DNA of 64,000 nt, taken from assembly GCA_023974075.1 (NCBI GenBank), contig JAMFTG010000234.1:98501-162500 (forward strand). The letters are read 5' to 3'. The notes under the pieces are model-generated. The model ran no database searches. It saw only the letters and a program-made list of their open reading frames with translations, and had not been told where the DNA came from. This stretch comes from Chaenocephalus aceratus (lineage: Eukaryota > Chordata > Actinopteri > Perciformes > Channichthyidae). Both the position numbers and the translations under genes were made by a program. This document shows positions 24,603 through 38,887 of this stretch, one piece after another (the first letter of the stretch is position 1; each line of letters begins with the position of its first letter).

Positions 24603-26048
24603 CAGTAGAAAGTACAGGTATTTGAGTTCAACATGTAAGAAGTAGAAAGTACAGGTATTTGAGTTCAACATGTAAGAAGTAGAAAGTACAGGTATTTGAG
24701 TTCAACATGTAAGAAGTAGAAAGTACAGGTATTTGGGTTCAACATGGAAGAAGTAGAAAGTACAGGTATTTGGGTTCAACATGGAAGAAGTAGAAAGTAC
24801 AGGTATTTGGGTTCAACATGTAAGAAGTAGAAAGTACAGGTATTTGGGTTCAACATGGAAGAAGTAGAAAGTACAGGTATTTGAGTTCAACATGTGAGAA
24901 GTAGAAAGTACAGGTATTTGAGTTCAACATGTAAGAAGTAGAAAGTACAGGTATTTGGGTTCAACATGGAAGAAGTAGAAAGTACAGGTATTTGAGTTCA
25001 ACATGTAAGAAGTAGAAAGTACAGGTATTTGGGTTCAACATGTAAGAAGTAGAAAGTACAGGTATTTGAGTTCAACATGTAAGAAGTAGAAAGTACAGGT
25101 ATTTGGGTCAACATGGAAGAAGTAGAAAGTACAGGTATTTGAGTTCAACATGTAAGAAGTAGAAAGTACAGGTATTTGGGTTCAACATGTAAGAAGTAGA
25201 AAGTACAGGTATTTGAGTTCAACATGTAAGAAGTAAAAAGTACAGGTATTTGAGTTCAACATGTAAGAAGTAGAAAGTACAGGTATTTGAGTTCAACATG
25301 TAAGAAGTAGAAAGTACAGGTATTTGAGTTCAACATGTGAGAAGTAGAAAGTACAGGTATTTGAGTTCAACATGTAAGAAGTAGAAAGTACAGGTATTTG
25401 GGTTCAACATGTAAGAAGTAGAAAGTACAGGTATTTGAGTTCAACATGTAAGAAGTAAAAAGTACAGGTATTTGAGTTCAATATGTAAGAAGTAGAAAGT
25501 ACAGGTATTTGAGTTCAACATGTGAGAAGTAGAAAGTACAGGTATTTGAGTTCAACATGTGAGAAGTAGAAAGTACAGGTATTTGAGTTCAACATGTGAG
25601 AAGTAGAAAGTACAGGTACTTGAGTTCAACATGAGAGAAGTAGAAAGTACAGGTATTTGGTTTCAACATGTAAGAAGTAGAAAGTACAGGTATTTGAGTT
25701 CAACATGTAAGAAGTAGAAAGTACAGGTATTTGAGTTCAACATGTAAGAAGTAGAAAGTACAGGTATTTGTGTTCAACATGTAAGAAGTAGAAAGTACAG
25801 GTATTTGAGTTCAACATGTAAGAAGTAGAAAGTACAGGTATTTGGGTTCAACATGGAAGAAGTAGAAAGTACAGATATTTGAGTTCAACATGTGAGAAGT
25901 AGAAAGTACAGGTATTTGAGTTTAACATGTAAGAAGTAGAAAGTACAGGTATTTGTGTTCAACATGTAAGAAGTAGAAAGTACAGATATTTGAGTTCAAC
26001 ATGTGAGAAGTAGAAAGTACAGGTATTTGTGTTCAACATGTAAGAAGT
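24603..26048 (+). repeat. 37-bp array, left arm (about 39 copies)
   Basis: The unit is gtagaaagtacaggtatttg plus agttcaacatgtaagaa, with g/a/t variants at two sites. Confidence 0.95.
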
Positions 26049-26589
26049 ATTACCTATTCAAACCCTTAGAACACGATATGACATGTGTTCAGCTTCTGGA
26101 TTGGTTCAGTTGACTCTTAAGTCAAACAGAAAACGTATATGTGGATGTTCTATGTTTGTTGTCTCTCTGACATTTAAAACCAAACCTACGCCTCACATAA
26201 GTTTCACTTTAGACTCAACTTCAACTTACATAATAAAACTTCCCAAATAGCTCAGAGAAAAGTGTAATAAATTCATTCGGTCAAATAATTAATAGCGCCT
26301 CAAATCAGAAAATTCATTTTAGAGCACTTGAGTTCCCACACTTTGTTTTTCCTGAGTTTGGAGACTCTGCCGGAGACACTGAGCCGTCAGAGTCTTCTCT
26401 CCTTGTATAAGGTCTGACAACTCGCTGCAGCTCTTCACGAGTACCAGAGAAATGTGCTAACTGGCAGCAAAGTTCCTCCAGTTGGCAGAGGTGGGAGGAA
26501 GTGGAGTAAAAATACTTCATTACTGTACTTAAGTACATGTTTCTGGTATCAGTACTTTACTCCACTACTTATTTTCCTGACGACTTTTT

Positions 26590-27520
26590 ACTTTGACTTC
26601 TTACATGTTGAACACAAATACCTGTACTTTCTACTTCTTACATGTTGAACACAAATACCTGTACTTTCTACTTCTCACATGTTGAACACAAATACCTGTA
26701 CTTTCTACTTCTTACATGTTGAACACAAATACCTGTACTTTCTACTTCTTACATGTTGAACCCAAATACCTGTACTTTCTACTTCTCACATGTTGAACTC
26801 AAATACCTGTACTTTCTACTTCTTACATGTTGAACTCAAATACCTGTACTTTCTACTTCTCACATGTTGAACTCAAATACCTGTACTTTCTACTTCTTAC
26901 ATGTTGAACACAAATACCTGTACTTTCTACTTCTTACATGTTGAACACAAATACCTGTACTTTCTACTTCTTACATGTTGAACTCAAATACCTGTACTTT
27001 CTACTTCTTACATGTTGAACTCAAATACCTGTACTTTCTACTTCTTACATGTTGAACTCAAATACCTGTACTTTCTACTTCTTACATGTTGAACCCAAAT
27101 ACCTGTACTTTCTACTTCTCACATGTTGAACTCAAATACCTGTACTTTCTACTTCTTACATGTTGAACCCAAATACCTGTACTTTCTACTTCTCACATGT
27201 TGAACTCAAATACCTGTACTTTCTACTTCTTACATGTTGAACTCAAATACCTGTACTTTCTACTTCTTACATGTTGAACCCAAATACCTGTACTTTCTAC
27301 TTCTTACATGTTGAACCCAAATACCTGTACTTTCTACTTCTCACATGTTGAACACAAATACCTGTACTTTCTACTTCTTACATGTTGAACACAAATACTT
27401 GTACTTTCTACTTCTCACATGTTGAACTCAAATACCTGTACTTTCTACTTCTCACATGTTGAACACAAATACTTGTACTTTCTACTTCTCACATGTTGAA
27501 CTCAAATACCTGTACTTTTT
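26590..27520 (-). repeat. 37-bp array, right arm (about 25 copies)
   Basis: Reverse complement of the left-arm unit: ttcttacatgttgaacacaa plus atacctgtactttctac. It carries the same variant sites as the left arm. Confidence 0.95.
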
Positions 27521-27635
27521 ACTGAAGTACATTTCAAAGCCCATACTTCTTTACTTTTACTTGAGTAAAGACGTTTAGTCAGTACTTCTACTTTTACCAG
27601 AGTACTTTTAAACACGAGTATCTGTACTTCTACTT

Positions 27636-27765
27636 GAGTAAAGGATGTGTGTACTTCTACTTGAGTAAAGGATGTGTGTACTTCTACTTGAGTAAAGGAT
27701 GTGTGTACTTCTACTTGAGTAAAGGATGTGTGTACTTCTACTTGAGTAAAGGATGTGTACTTTCA
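27636..27765. repeat. 27-bp array in the right arm only (5 copies)
   Basis: Tandem gtacttctacttgagtaaag plus gatgtgt. The left arm has a single copy of this segment. Confidence 0.9.
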
Positions 27766-27829
27766 CTCTCTGGTGACGATCGAGTCATCGTTGTCTCTAA
27801 TCCTTTGTTAACCCTTTCTTCTCCTCCAG

Positions 27830-27990
27830 CTGTTCGAAACGACCGCAATAAGAAGAAGAAGGAGAGTCCGAAGCCGGAGCTGACGGAGAATTACGAGCTG
27901 ACGGCCGAGCTGGAAACCATCATCGAGAAGATCAGAAAGGCCCATCAGGAAACCTTCCCCTCCCTCTGCCAGCTGGGCAAATACACCACG
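27830..27990 (+). CDS. rarb: rarb exon: hinge and start of ligand-binding domain
   Basis: The acceptor is cttctcctccag and the donor gtgagt follows at 27991. With the phase-1 T from the previous exon it reads [12 protein letters not shown] (hinge, basic nuclear-localisation region), a variable acidic stretch, then [22 protein letters not shown], the start of the LBD (helix 1 and beyond). It is 161 nt long and ends in phase 0, as expected for this RAR exon. The segment YELTAELE followed by [13 protein letters not shown] is closer to RAR-beta as I remember it than to RAR-alpha or RAR-gamma. The exon is intact. Its acceptor sits only 30 bp beyond the end of a 3.4-kb inverted repeat (24435-27799), so the branch-point region lies almost within that structure. 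Confidence 0.93.
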
Positions 27991-29974
27991 GTGAGTTCAG
28001 GGACCTGCGTCGTAAACATGTTGGAGCAGGGGGGTCAAAGTCCTCTCAGCTCAGGGGTCAGATTTGAGCTCAAGTGGCCGACCAGTAACATCCAAGCATA
28101 ATAACCTAGAAATAACCACGACTTCAAAGAGTTCCCTTTGTTTCAGTGCATACAAGTACGTTCTGATCTGTCTTTGGACAAAACATTATGAACAAGGCAA
28201 AGTCAACTTTATTGTCAATCTTTCAGTTTGTGTGTTCTGACCGAGATACCGTTTCCCACAATCCAGAGGAATACAAAATACAAATATATATGAAATATGT
28301 AATCAAATATGTATATATACATAATCAAAAGACACATGTACTGTATACACATGCACACATTAAAGTCATAAATAAAAGCACAACAATCAATATATACAAA
28401 ATAACAGCCTCTTCAAAATCTGTGAAAAACAACCAAGAAAATCAAATGCAATTTCAACAGTTTTATGCCTCATTTACACTCAAGCTGCTGACTCTCAGTA
28501 TATTGAACAAAGTATGTTTGACAGCCAGCGTTAGAGGTTCACCCTGATCCAATACCTCTGCCCGTAGATCCCGACTCCCCGCAGAGTGCGGAGCTCATAG
28601 TGAAATCAATACTGAGCTCTGTACTCGGAATCCTCCTCCAACGCACCGCCAGGTAAATCCTCACTTCTTCGTCTCCTCTCAAGAGGCACTCATTACATGA
28701 GGTGGAAAGGCTGCAGAAAGCATGAGTCACACAGTGATAACATCGTGCGGTGAACTCATCGCCGCTTCCAGCTGTCTCTGGTGAGCTGGATCGGATGATG
28801 GTTGCAGGGTTTGTTTGCCCCAGATTTGAGATGTGGCATCAGGCAGAGGAGGACTTAGAAGGAGAGAAGTCTAGACTGAGACGTTGCAGCCGAAGGGAGA
28901 CGTCTTCCCAGACAGGAAGCCGATCGTCAGCAGCGTCCGGCTCTCTGGAGACGCTCCGATGAACGGGCTAACGGGTTGAGTTGTGTGAGTTCTCATGAAT
29001 CCTTAACTTTACTTTTTTTGCTGTCCATTTATTGAACATGTCAGAAACAAAAACATACGACAATAATATATATATATATTCTCTTTTTTCCTCACTCAAA
29101 TTAATAATTATAACAAAGTACAACAAAATGATAACAACAACAAAAAAACCAATAATTCTCAGATCGTCTCTGTCATGTTCAACAGGGCAAGAAGAAGCTT
29201 AGCAACACTTCTCTGGTCCCCCCCCTCGAGCATATATTTGTCTTGTAAATAAAACATTAGGTCATCGGCGACATGTTTGTCTCGTTAATCTGTTTGCTTT
29301 TTGTTTTTTTACAAAACAATCAGAAAGAAATTACTTTTACAAGAAATAACAACAAATGGGATTTCACAGGTCTGTTCAGAACCACTCATGATTTGCTCCT
29401 AGATAATACTTTCAGTTCAGACTTGTACAATATTTCATCGTTACGTTATTCCACAGACGAACACCTTTGATGAGATGCAGAAGGCTTTTGTTCGTACGGG
29501 TGTTTTTTGAAAACGCAGTGTCCTCTCAACGTGTGCTTTCTCTCCGTGTGAGAAGTCCCTGGATGTTATGAGGTCATCGTTGAACATCATTTGAATAGTT
29601 TTATAGTCGACCAGGTCTTGTAGTTTTTAGTTGATGAATGATGTATGTGTTGGTTCCTGTACGTAGTCTCATGGATACCTCGTATGGCTCCGTTAGACGA
29701 ATGATTAAAGACCGTACAGTTCGCCTTCACTTGTTCTTCCGGGTGAGAAACAGACAGATCCATCCTGAGCTCCAGAACAAGAGGCCTTTTGAATCACAGC
29801 CTGTTTATCTACATTGATATAAGCTTATACATAACGACTGATATTCTCACATTCTCACGGTGGAGGTCTCGGAGGTTAACATTTAACAAACAAAGTGTAC
29901 AGTTTATAAGCGTCTGCCCGAGACGCAGATTCACAACATCCTGAGGTCAAAGCATTCAGTAAACTGGCCATTGT
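27991..29974. other. rarb intron stretch; LINE-tail-like debris, no gene seen
   Basis: 28195-28260 (aaagtcaactttattgtcaa) looks like the reverse 3' end of a fish LINE. 29020-29480 is A/T-rich and repeat-like. Nothing codes here. Confidence 0.45.
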
Positions 29975-29982
29975 GTCTTTAT

Positions 29983-30628
29983 CAGTGGCGAACCGTCAGG
30001 GCCTTCAAGGTATTCAGAGAACACTCTGGAACACTCGGATAAAACAAACAAAAAATCGATTTAATTATATAAATAAAATGTAATAAAATGAATAAATGAG
30101 AATTGTATCCGTGTTGTTGATCTGTAATATTACAGTGTTACGTTGATTTGTTTGTCCTTCTCGGACCATGCTACGCATTTCAGTGGAAAAGAAAGCAACC
30201 AATCAGATCTCGTTCTGGGTCTCTGGGTAGAACATCCTTCAACCAGGTATTCTACATCCTTGATCGAAGGCCCTGGCCGTTGCACTGAATGAGAGCGTAC
30301 GTTTGGACTGACAGTTTGATCAACCAATCAGATATTGATTTGTAGCCAATGGGCGTGTTCTTCCAGAGTTCCCCTCGGTTCCAGGTGCTCCAGAAGGCCC
30401 GAGTTAACTGGCTCGAGACAGAGGATCTAGATGAATGCGACGAAGCAATTCACGCCGTTTTATTGTTTTTAACGTTGAAATGACGAGTGCAAACAGGTGG
30501 AGATGAAGTTGTTGCGGAATCGTTGTGAGTTCCCTTTCAAGACGACAATTCAGTGAAAAGACGGACATTATAATGTCGCGGAGGGGGGGGTCAGAAGGTC
30601 CAGTTGTGATAGACACGGTTCGCCACTG
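29983..30628. mobile_element. Non-autonomous hAT element, 646 bp, TSD GTCTTTAT
   Basis: Left end cagtggcgaaccgt and right end acggttcgccactg are perfect inverted repeats. The perfect 8-bp TSD GTCTTTAT lies at 29975-29982 and 30629-30636. No transposase. Confidence 0.92.
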
Positions 30629-30636
30629 GTCTTTAT

Positions 30637-32367
<1,731 letters not shown>

Positions 32368-32375
32368 CGTGTGAT

Positions 32376-33838
32376 CAGGGCCGCCTTAATGCACGGGCTG
32401 ACCTGGGCTGAAGACCAGGGGCCTACGGAGATCAGGGGCCTACGGAGATATGGGGCCTACGGAGATCAGGGGCCTACGGAGATCAGGGGCCTACGGAGAT
32501 ATGGGGCCTACGGAGATCAGGGGCCTATCATGAGCCAATACAAAAGTTTAAAAAAAAAATGTAATTACATATTTTTATTTTTTTGAAAGTCTTGGCTTTC
32601 AGAATATAAAACTTTTATTTCCAAAAACACGATAAATACATTTGTGAAGCTTGTAAAGGGAAGATGACAGCTCTCACTCGCCACTCACCCCCCCTCCCTC
32701 CGCTGACATTATGAATGTAAGGCGTATAGTAATCATAGATAACACGGCAGGGTCCGTTACAGTTTGTTTTCATCTGGTTTCAAATAAACAAAGTCTTGGC
32801 TTTCAGAATATTAAACTTGTTTTGGAAAATTCAGATGATAAATACAGCTTTGAAGCTTCGGCATAATTACAAGCGGAGAACGGAGTAACTTGACGTCACA
32901 GCAGGCACAACAACAGCCGGTGTTTCTCGTGAGGGTTTTCCCCGGGAAACAAACACAATACACACAAATGCAAAAATACACAAACACACACACTTATACA
33001 CACACACACTCGCGAGCTCCCCCCAGACCAGTAATCCAAACGAAAATATCTTCCCTCCGTACTATTTTGATCATTTGCTCCGCTAACCAATCAGATCGAT
33101 GGATTCCAGAGATGACTCCGTAACAGTCAGTGGGCACCACTCAACAGCCAATCAGAATGAGAATATGTTTCACATGTGACTTATTCAAATTGCGAGTGGT
33201 TGAGTGACAGATGAAGGTTGTTTAGGAGAAAAAGTTTGAGAAGAGAAAGTTTGAGAGTGGCGCTTGGGAAAGGAAATTGTTGAGGGAAAAGGAGTTTCGA
33301 GACAAGCAGTTATTACAAAAAATACCGAAGCTTACAGGTTATTTTAAACCTGTAGGCCGGGATGAGGAGGAAGGACAGATGAGGAGGAAGGACAGATGAG
33401 GAGGAAGGACGGATGAGGAGGAAGGACGGATGAGGAGGAAGGACGGATGAGGAGGAAGGACAGATGAGGAGGAAGGACAGATGAGTTCTGTACCGAGCGG
33501 CAGCGGTGCCGGCCGCGGGGCCTCGGAGCAAGTCGGCCGTCTGGTTCTGATAGCGATGGAGTAGCGGGAGAGGAAAAACAGACAGGAGGGACATTATCCG
33601 TTGGAGGAGATGAGAGGACGACGAGGACTTGCTACGTGGAGGGGAGCCAACGGCAACCGGACAGATACACGAGGGAGGCCCGATACGTCACTCACCTGGA
33701 GGAGAGGACCAGGCGCAGAGCAGAGTGGAGAAGTGCGGTCACAGAGCCTGCCGAGGCTATGACTTTGATTTGTTGTTTAAATAGGGGGCCTACAAAACCA
33801 TCAGCCCCTGGGCCTCATGGCAGGTGAAGGCGGGCCTG
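32376..33838. mobile_element. hAT element, 1463 bp, TSD CGTGTGAT
   Basis: Left end cagggccgcctt, right end aaggcgggcctg (11 of 12 inverted). The perfect 8-bp TSD CGTGTGAT lies at 32368-32375 and 33839-33846. No transposase is recognised. Inside are two separate 17-bp minisatellites (32404-32535, 33361-33485) and a duplicated stretch of about 65 bp (aagtcttggctttcagaata at about 32588 and 32792). Confidence 0.88.
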
Positions 33839-33846
33839 CGTGTGAT

Positions 33847-34837
33847 TGACTGACGCTCCACACAAACACTTCTGCAGGGAGCGAGCGACAGCTAACGGGG
33901 AGGGGAGGCTTCATGATTGAGTTGTGCTCGATCTAGAAGTCTCATGACACCTGTCAGTCGTGTAGAATGCCGGTTGTTCAAAGATAAGCTGCCGTGATGT
34001 GTCTGTTGTCAGCGGTGAGATTCCCTGACAGTAAACCTCGGAGCCGAGCGGCACAAAGTGAAGCTATTAGCTCCGCGGCGTCGCGGCACAAAGCCCCCGT
34101 CTCCATAGCGCTCTAACACAAAGCTGCTAATCGCTGTCACCCCTCTCCCCTCCGCCCCCCCCCCCCCCCCCCCCCCACACTTCCTGCTCATTCTAAATAA
34201 ACATAGTAGACATAATGGCAGAGATCTGGTTGGAAGTACGAGCCGGTGCTTGCTGTTTGCCGGAGTGGCAGTCGGGCCTCAGATGAAGCCCTAATCGGGA
34301 TCAGGGGTAATTACAGACTGTGAGAAGTTCCTCATTATGACCAGAGATCGGATCCTGATGCTTTTGAGTCCTCCGGCAGAAGAGGAGCCGCGCCCCGGAT
34401 TAGTTTAAAGCTCCAATTATGTGCTGAGATATTCAAATCCTAGTCTGCAGTGATTTAGCAGTTCACTGCCGGGTTAGTGGAGAGAGAGCGAGAGGGTTTC
34501 AAAGGCAAGATACTGAGTTAGAGCTCCGTGCTGTGAAGTAGAAGTACTCAGGTCGTGTACTTGAGCATCAAATCAAATCAAGTTTTATTTATAGCACATT
34601 TATAAACGATGTTTGGTGGAGCCAAAGTGCTGTAGATAAAATAAAAATAGCCTACAGTCAAGACACGTTACAGAATATCAGTATGAGAAGAACGACACCC
34701 TCTGTCCTTAGTCCCTCTGTCCTTAGACCCTCTGTCCTTAGACCCTCTGTCCTTAGACCCTCTGTCCTTAGTCCCTCTGTCCTTAGACCCTCTGTCCTCA
34801 GACCCTCTGTCCTTAGACTAAAGTATCCTTAGACTGA
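33847..34837. other. Intronic stretch with C-run and a 15-bp array, no gene seen
   Basis: A C-run of about 25 lies near 34156-34176. Near 34570 aagttttatttatagcacat resembles a fish repeat tail. A short gaccctctgtcctta array lies at 34700-34815. Confidence 0.6.
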
Positions 34838-36245
34838 GTAAGAGTAGAAGTACTCAGATCTTGTACTTGAGTAAAAGTAGAAGTACTCAGATCTTGTACT
34901 TGAGTAAAAGTAGAAGTACTCAGGTATTGTACTTGAGTAAAAGTAGAAGTGCTCAGATCTTGTTCTTGAGTGAAAGTAGAAGTACTCAGATCTTGTACTT
35001 GAGTAAAAGTAGAAGTACTCAGGTATTGTACTTGAGTAAAAGTAGAAGTACTCAGTATTGTACTTGAGTAAAAGTAGAAGTACTCAGATCTTGTACTTGA
35101 GTAAAAGTAGAAGTACTCAGATCTTGTACTTGAGTAAAAGTAGAAGTACTCAGGTATTGTACTTGAGTAAAAGTAGAAGTACTCAGGTATTGTACTTGAG
35201 TAAAAGTAGAAGTACTCAGGTATTGTACTTGAGTAAAAGTAGAAGTACTCAGATCTTGTACTTGAGTAAAAGTAGAAATACTCAGATCATGTACTTGAGT
35301 AAAAGTAGAAGTGCTCAGATCTTGTACTTGAGTAAAAGTAGAAGTACTCAGATCATGTACTTGAGTAAAAGTAGAAGTGCTCAGATCTTGTTCTTGAGTG
35401 AAAGTAGAAGTACTCAGATCTTGTACTTGAGTAAAAGTAGAAGTACTCAGGTATTGTACTTGAGTAAAAGTAGAAGTGCTCAAATCTTGTTCTTGAGTAA
35501 AAGCAGAAGTACTCAGATCTTGTACTTGAGTAAAAGTAGAAGTACTCAGGTATTGTACTTGAGTAAAAGTAGAAGTACTCAGGTCTTGTACTTGAGTAAA
35601 AGTAGAAGTACTCAGACCTTGTAGTAAAAGTAGAAGTACTCAGGTCTTGTACTTGAGTAAAAGTAGAAGTACTCAGATCTTGTACTTGAGTGAAAGTAGA
35701 AGTACTCAGATATTGTACTTGAGTACAAGTCGAAGTACTCAGATCTTGTTCTTGAGTGAAAGTAGAAGTACTCAGATCTTGTACTTGAGTAAAAGTAGAA
35801 GTGCTCAGATCTTGTTCTTGAGTGAAAGTAGAAGTACTCAGATATTGTACTTGAGTACAAGTAGAAGTACTCAGGTCTTGTACTTGAGTAAAAGTAGAAG
35901 TACTCAGATCTTGTAGTAAAAGTAGAAGTACTCAGATCGTGTACTTGAGTAAAAGTAGAAGTACTCAGATCTTGTACTTGAGTAAAAGTAGAAGTACTCA
36001 GACCTTGTAGTAAAAGTAGAAGTACTCAGGTCTTGTACTTGAGTAAAAGTAGAAGTACTCGGATCTTGTTCTTGAGTGAAAGTAGAAGTACTCAGATCTT
36101 GTAGTAAAAGTAGAAGTACTCAGATCTTGTACTAGAGTAAAAGTAGAAGTACTCAGATCATGTACTTGAGTAAAAGTAGAAGTACTCAGATCATGTACTT
36201 GAGTAAAAGTAGAAGTACTCAGATGTTGTACTTGAGTAAAAAGTA
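34838..36245 (+). repeat. 33-bp array, about 42 copies
   Basis: The unit is tactcagatcttgtacttga plus gtaaaagtagaag. It is open in several frames because 33 is a multiple of three. Confidence 0.95.
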
Positions 36246-36431
36246 AAAGTACCAGAGTGTAGGAATACTCTGTCACAGTTAAAGTCCTGCATTCAAAATG
36301 TTCCTCAAGTGAAAGTAGAAAGTATTCTCATCTAAATATAGTGAAAGACAGTGAAAGTAGTCGTTGTGCAGATTGGTCCATTTCAGAATAATATATATAT
36401 ATGTTTTATAATGATTGATCATGAAAGTGTT

Positions 36432-37790
36432 CTCAGAGCTGGTGAAGGTGCAGCTAGTCTGAAGTACTTTGTAGACTGCAGGGTAGCTGGTGAAGGTGCA
36501 GCTAGTCTGAAGTACTTTGTAGACTGCAGGGTAGCTGGTGAAGGTGCAGCTAGTCTGAAGTACTTTGTAGACTGCAGGGTAGCTGGTGAAGGAGCAGCTA
36601 GTCTGAAGTACTTTGTAGACTGCAGGGTAGCTGGTGAAGGAGCAGCTAGTCTGAAGTACTTTGTAGACTGCAGGGTAGCTGGTGAAGGAGCAGCTAGTCT
36701 GAAGTACTTTGTAGACTGCAGGGTAGCTGGTGAAGGAGCAGCTAGTCTGAAGTACTTTGTAGACTGCAGGGTAGCTGGTGAAGGAGCAGCTAGTCTGAAG
36801 TACTTTGTAGACTGCAGGGTAGCTGGTGAAGGAGCAGCTAGTCTGAAGTACTTTGTAGACTGCAGGGTAGCTGGTGAAGGTGCAGCTAGTCTGAAGTACT
36901 TTGTAGACTGCAGGGTAGCTGGTGAAGGAGCAGCTAGTCTGAAGTACTTTGTAGACTGCAGGGTAGCTGGTGAAGGAGCAGCTAGTCTGAAGTACTTTGT
37001 AGACTGCAGGGTAGCTGGTGAAGGTGCAGCTAGTCTGAAGTACTTTGTAGACTGCAGGGTAGCTGGTGAAGGTGCAGCTAGTCTGAAGTACTTTGTAGAC
37101 TGCAGGGTAGCTGGTGAAGGTGCAGCTAGTCTGAAGTACTTTGTAGACTGCAGGGTAGCTGGTGAAGGTGCAGCTAGTCTGAAGTACTTTGTAGACTGCA
37201 GGGTAGCTGGTGAAGGTGCAGCTAGTCTGAAGTACTTTGTAGACTGCAGGGTAGCTGGTGAAGGTGCAGCTAGTCTGAAGTACTTTGTAGACTGCAGGGT
37301 AGCTGGTGAAGGAGCAGCTAGTCTGAAGTACTTTGTAGACTGCAGGGTAGCTGGTGAAGGAGCAGCTAGTCTGAAGTACTTTGTAGACTGCAGGGTAGCT
37401 GGTGGAGGTGCAGCTAGTCTGAAGTACTTTGTAGACTGCAGGGTAGCTGGTGGAGGTGCAGCTAGTCTGAAGTACTTTGTAGACTGCAGGGTAGCTGGTG
37501 AAGGTGCAGCTAGTCTGAAGTACTTTGTAGACTGCAGGGTAGCTGGTGAAGGTGCAGCTAGTCTGAAGTACTTTGTAGACTGCAGGGTAGCTGGTGAAGG
37601 TGCAGCTAGTCTGAAGTACTTTGTAGACTGCAGGGTAGCTGGTGGAGGTGCAGCTAGTCCGAAGTACTTTGTAGACTGCAGGGTAGCTGGTGAAGGTGCG
37701 GCTAGTCTGAAGTACTTTGTAGACTGCAGGGTAGCTGGTGGAGGTGCAGCTAGTCTGAAGTACTTTGTAGACTGCAGGGTAGCTGGTGGA
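36432..37790 (+). repeat. 48-bp array, about 28 copies
   Basis: The unit is gcagctagtctgaagtactt, tgtagactgcagggtagctg, gtgaaggt. It is very uniform (t/a and a/g variants only), open on both strands as 16-residue repeats. I do not consider it coding. Confidence 0.95.
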
Positions 37791-37905
37791 TTTACTCCAG
37801 GTGGAACTAAAGTCTGATTCAACACTTGTTAGATTTCACATCCTTCATCTGAGAAGTAACTAAAGGGATTAATACATGTAGTGGAGTAACAGAACTCAAG
37901 AGGTT

Positions 37906-38491
37906 TGACACATTTCAATGAGCAACAGGGAACAGTCACCGCAGGTAATCCAACCACTCATGATGTGTTGTACTTGTATACATTAAAACACGGTGTTACT
38001 ATACTCACGTGATGTGAACAATGAACAAACACATTTCCATTTAAAGAAAGAGTTCTTAGCGCGACAATGAACCCGCTGTATTGACCGTGATGGTGATGGA
38101 AAACCAGCATGGCGCTTTGAAGGCAAAGTAAAGCGTTAGCGCTCGATGCTACTCGATGCTACTCGATGCTACTCGATGCTACTCGATGCTATCCGTCACG
38201 TGCGTGCTTTCACTGCCCCCCCCCCCTCCCCCCCCCCTGCTTCCTCTCTCCTGTCGCGAGTCGTCTTAATTCGTTTGGATAAATGTCTTCAAATGGAATT
38301 AGAAATCCCCGGCAACTTCCTTGTTTGGCTCTATTGAATTATGGGACTGGTGTAATTGACTGAGATTGCGGGGGGGGGGGGGGGGGGGGGGGGCGTGTTA
38401 TCGCTCCCTTTCCACCCAGAGGCGAGAGCAAGACGAGTTGCTTTAATATAGCCACCTCCACCCGCTGCCACATGTGCAAACACATCCTCTG

Positions 38492-38554
<63 letters not shown>

Positions 38555-38887
38555 AATCAGGGGAAGTGCGTCCGTAGTGCCGTGGTGTCGACTGCAGCTC
38601 GTTGCGTGTGATTTAAGCTCGGCTCTAATGTTCCTCTCGCTTAACCCCAGATCATATTTAATGATCTCTCTCTCCCCTCATCTCCCCCCTCCCTCTCGAG
38701 TGTCCACGGAGCATTGTTTGCTGACAGAGTCCAGAGCAGTAGCACTCTGGAGGATGGATGTTGGGGTTAAGCTCCCGCGGCTCAGACCGATGTCGGAGTT
38801 TGAAGACACACTGAGTACATATTGGATTTCCAGTAAAGGATGTTCGGCGCTCACTTTGTGCGACAGCTCTGCTCCCTCCACAGCGCC
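37906..38887. other. Intronic stretch with homopolymer runs, no gene seen
   Basis: Includes a 10-bp ctcgatgcta array (38139-38190), C-runs near 38214-38238, a G-run of about 24 at 38370-38393 and (CA)n at 38507-38551. Confidence 0.6.

Larger units (their letters stand above)
24435..27799. repeat. 3.4-kb inverted repeat built from opposed 37-bp arrays
   Basis: The outer unique arms match in reverse complement: left tagagacaacaatgacttga, right gagtcatcgttgtctcta; further in, the gggctttgaaatgtacttca segment pairs with its counterpart near 27520-27545. The inner arms are the arrays at 24603-26048 and 26590-27520. The spacer is about 540 bp. The structure ends 30 bp before the rarb exon at 27830. 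It may be a fold-back transposon or a local inverted duplication. Confidence 0.88.
34838..37905 (+). mobile_element. Composite element copy 1: 33-bp array + linker + 48-bp array
   Basis: The order is the 33-bp array (34838-36245), linker (36246-36431; agtgtaggaatactctgtca, attgatcatgaaagtgttct), the 48-bp array (36432-37790) and a tail (ggtggaactaaagtctgatt). The same order, linker and tail recur at 60842-61920, so it is a mobile or duplicated unit. Boundaries are approximate. Confidence 0.8.

Noticed and set aside
36351..37825. Long ORFs (about 470-490 codons) on both strands across the 48-bp array
   Set aside because: Unit length is a multiple of three with no stop, so frames stay open by construction. 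No domain, and identical text lies in a second mobile copy.
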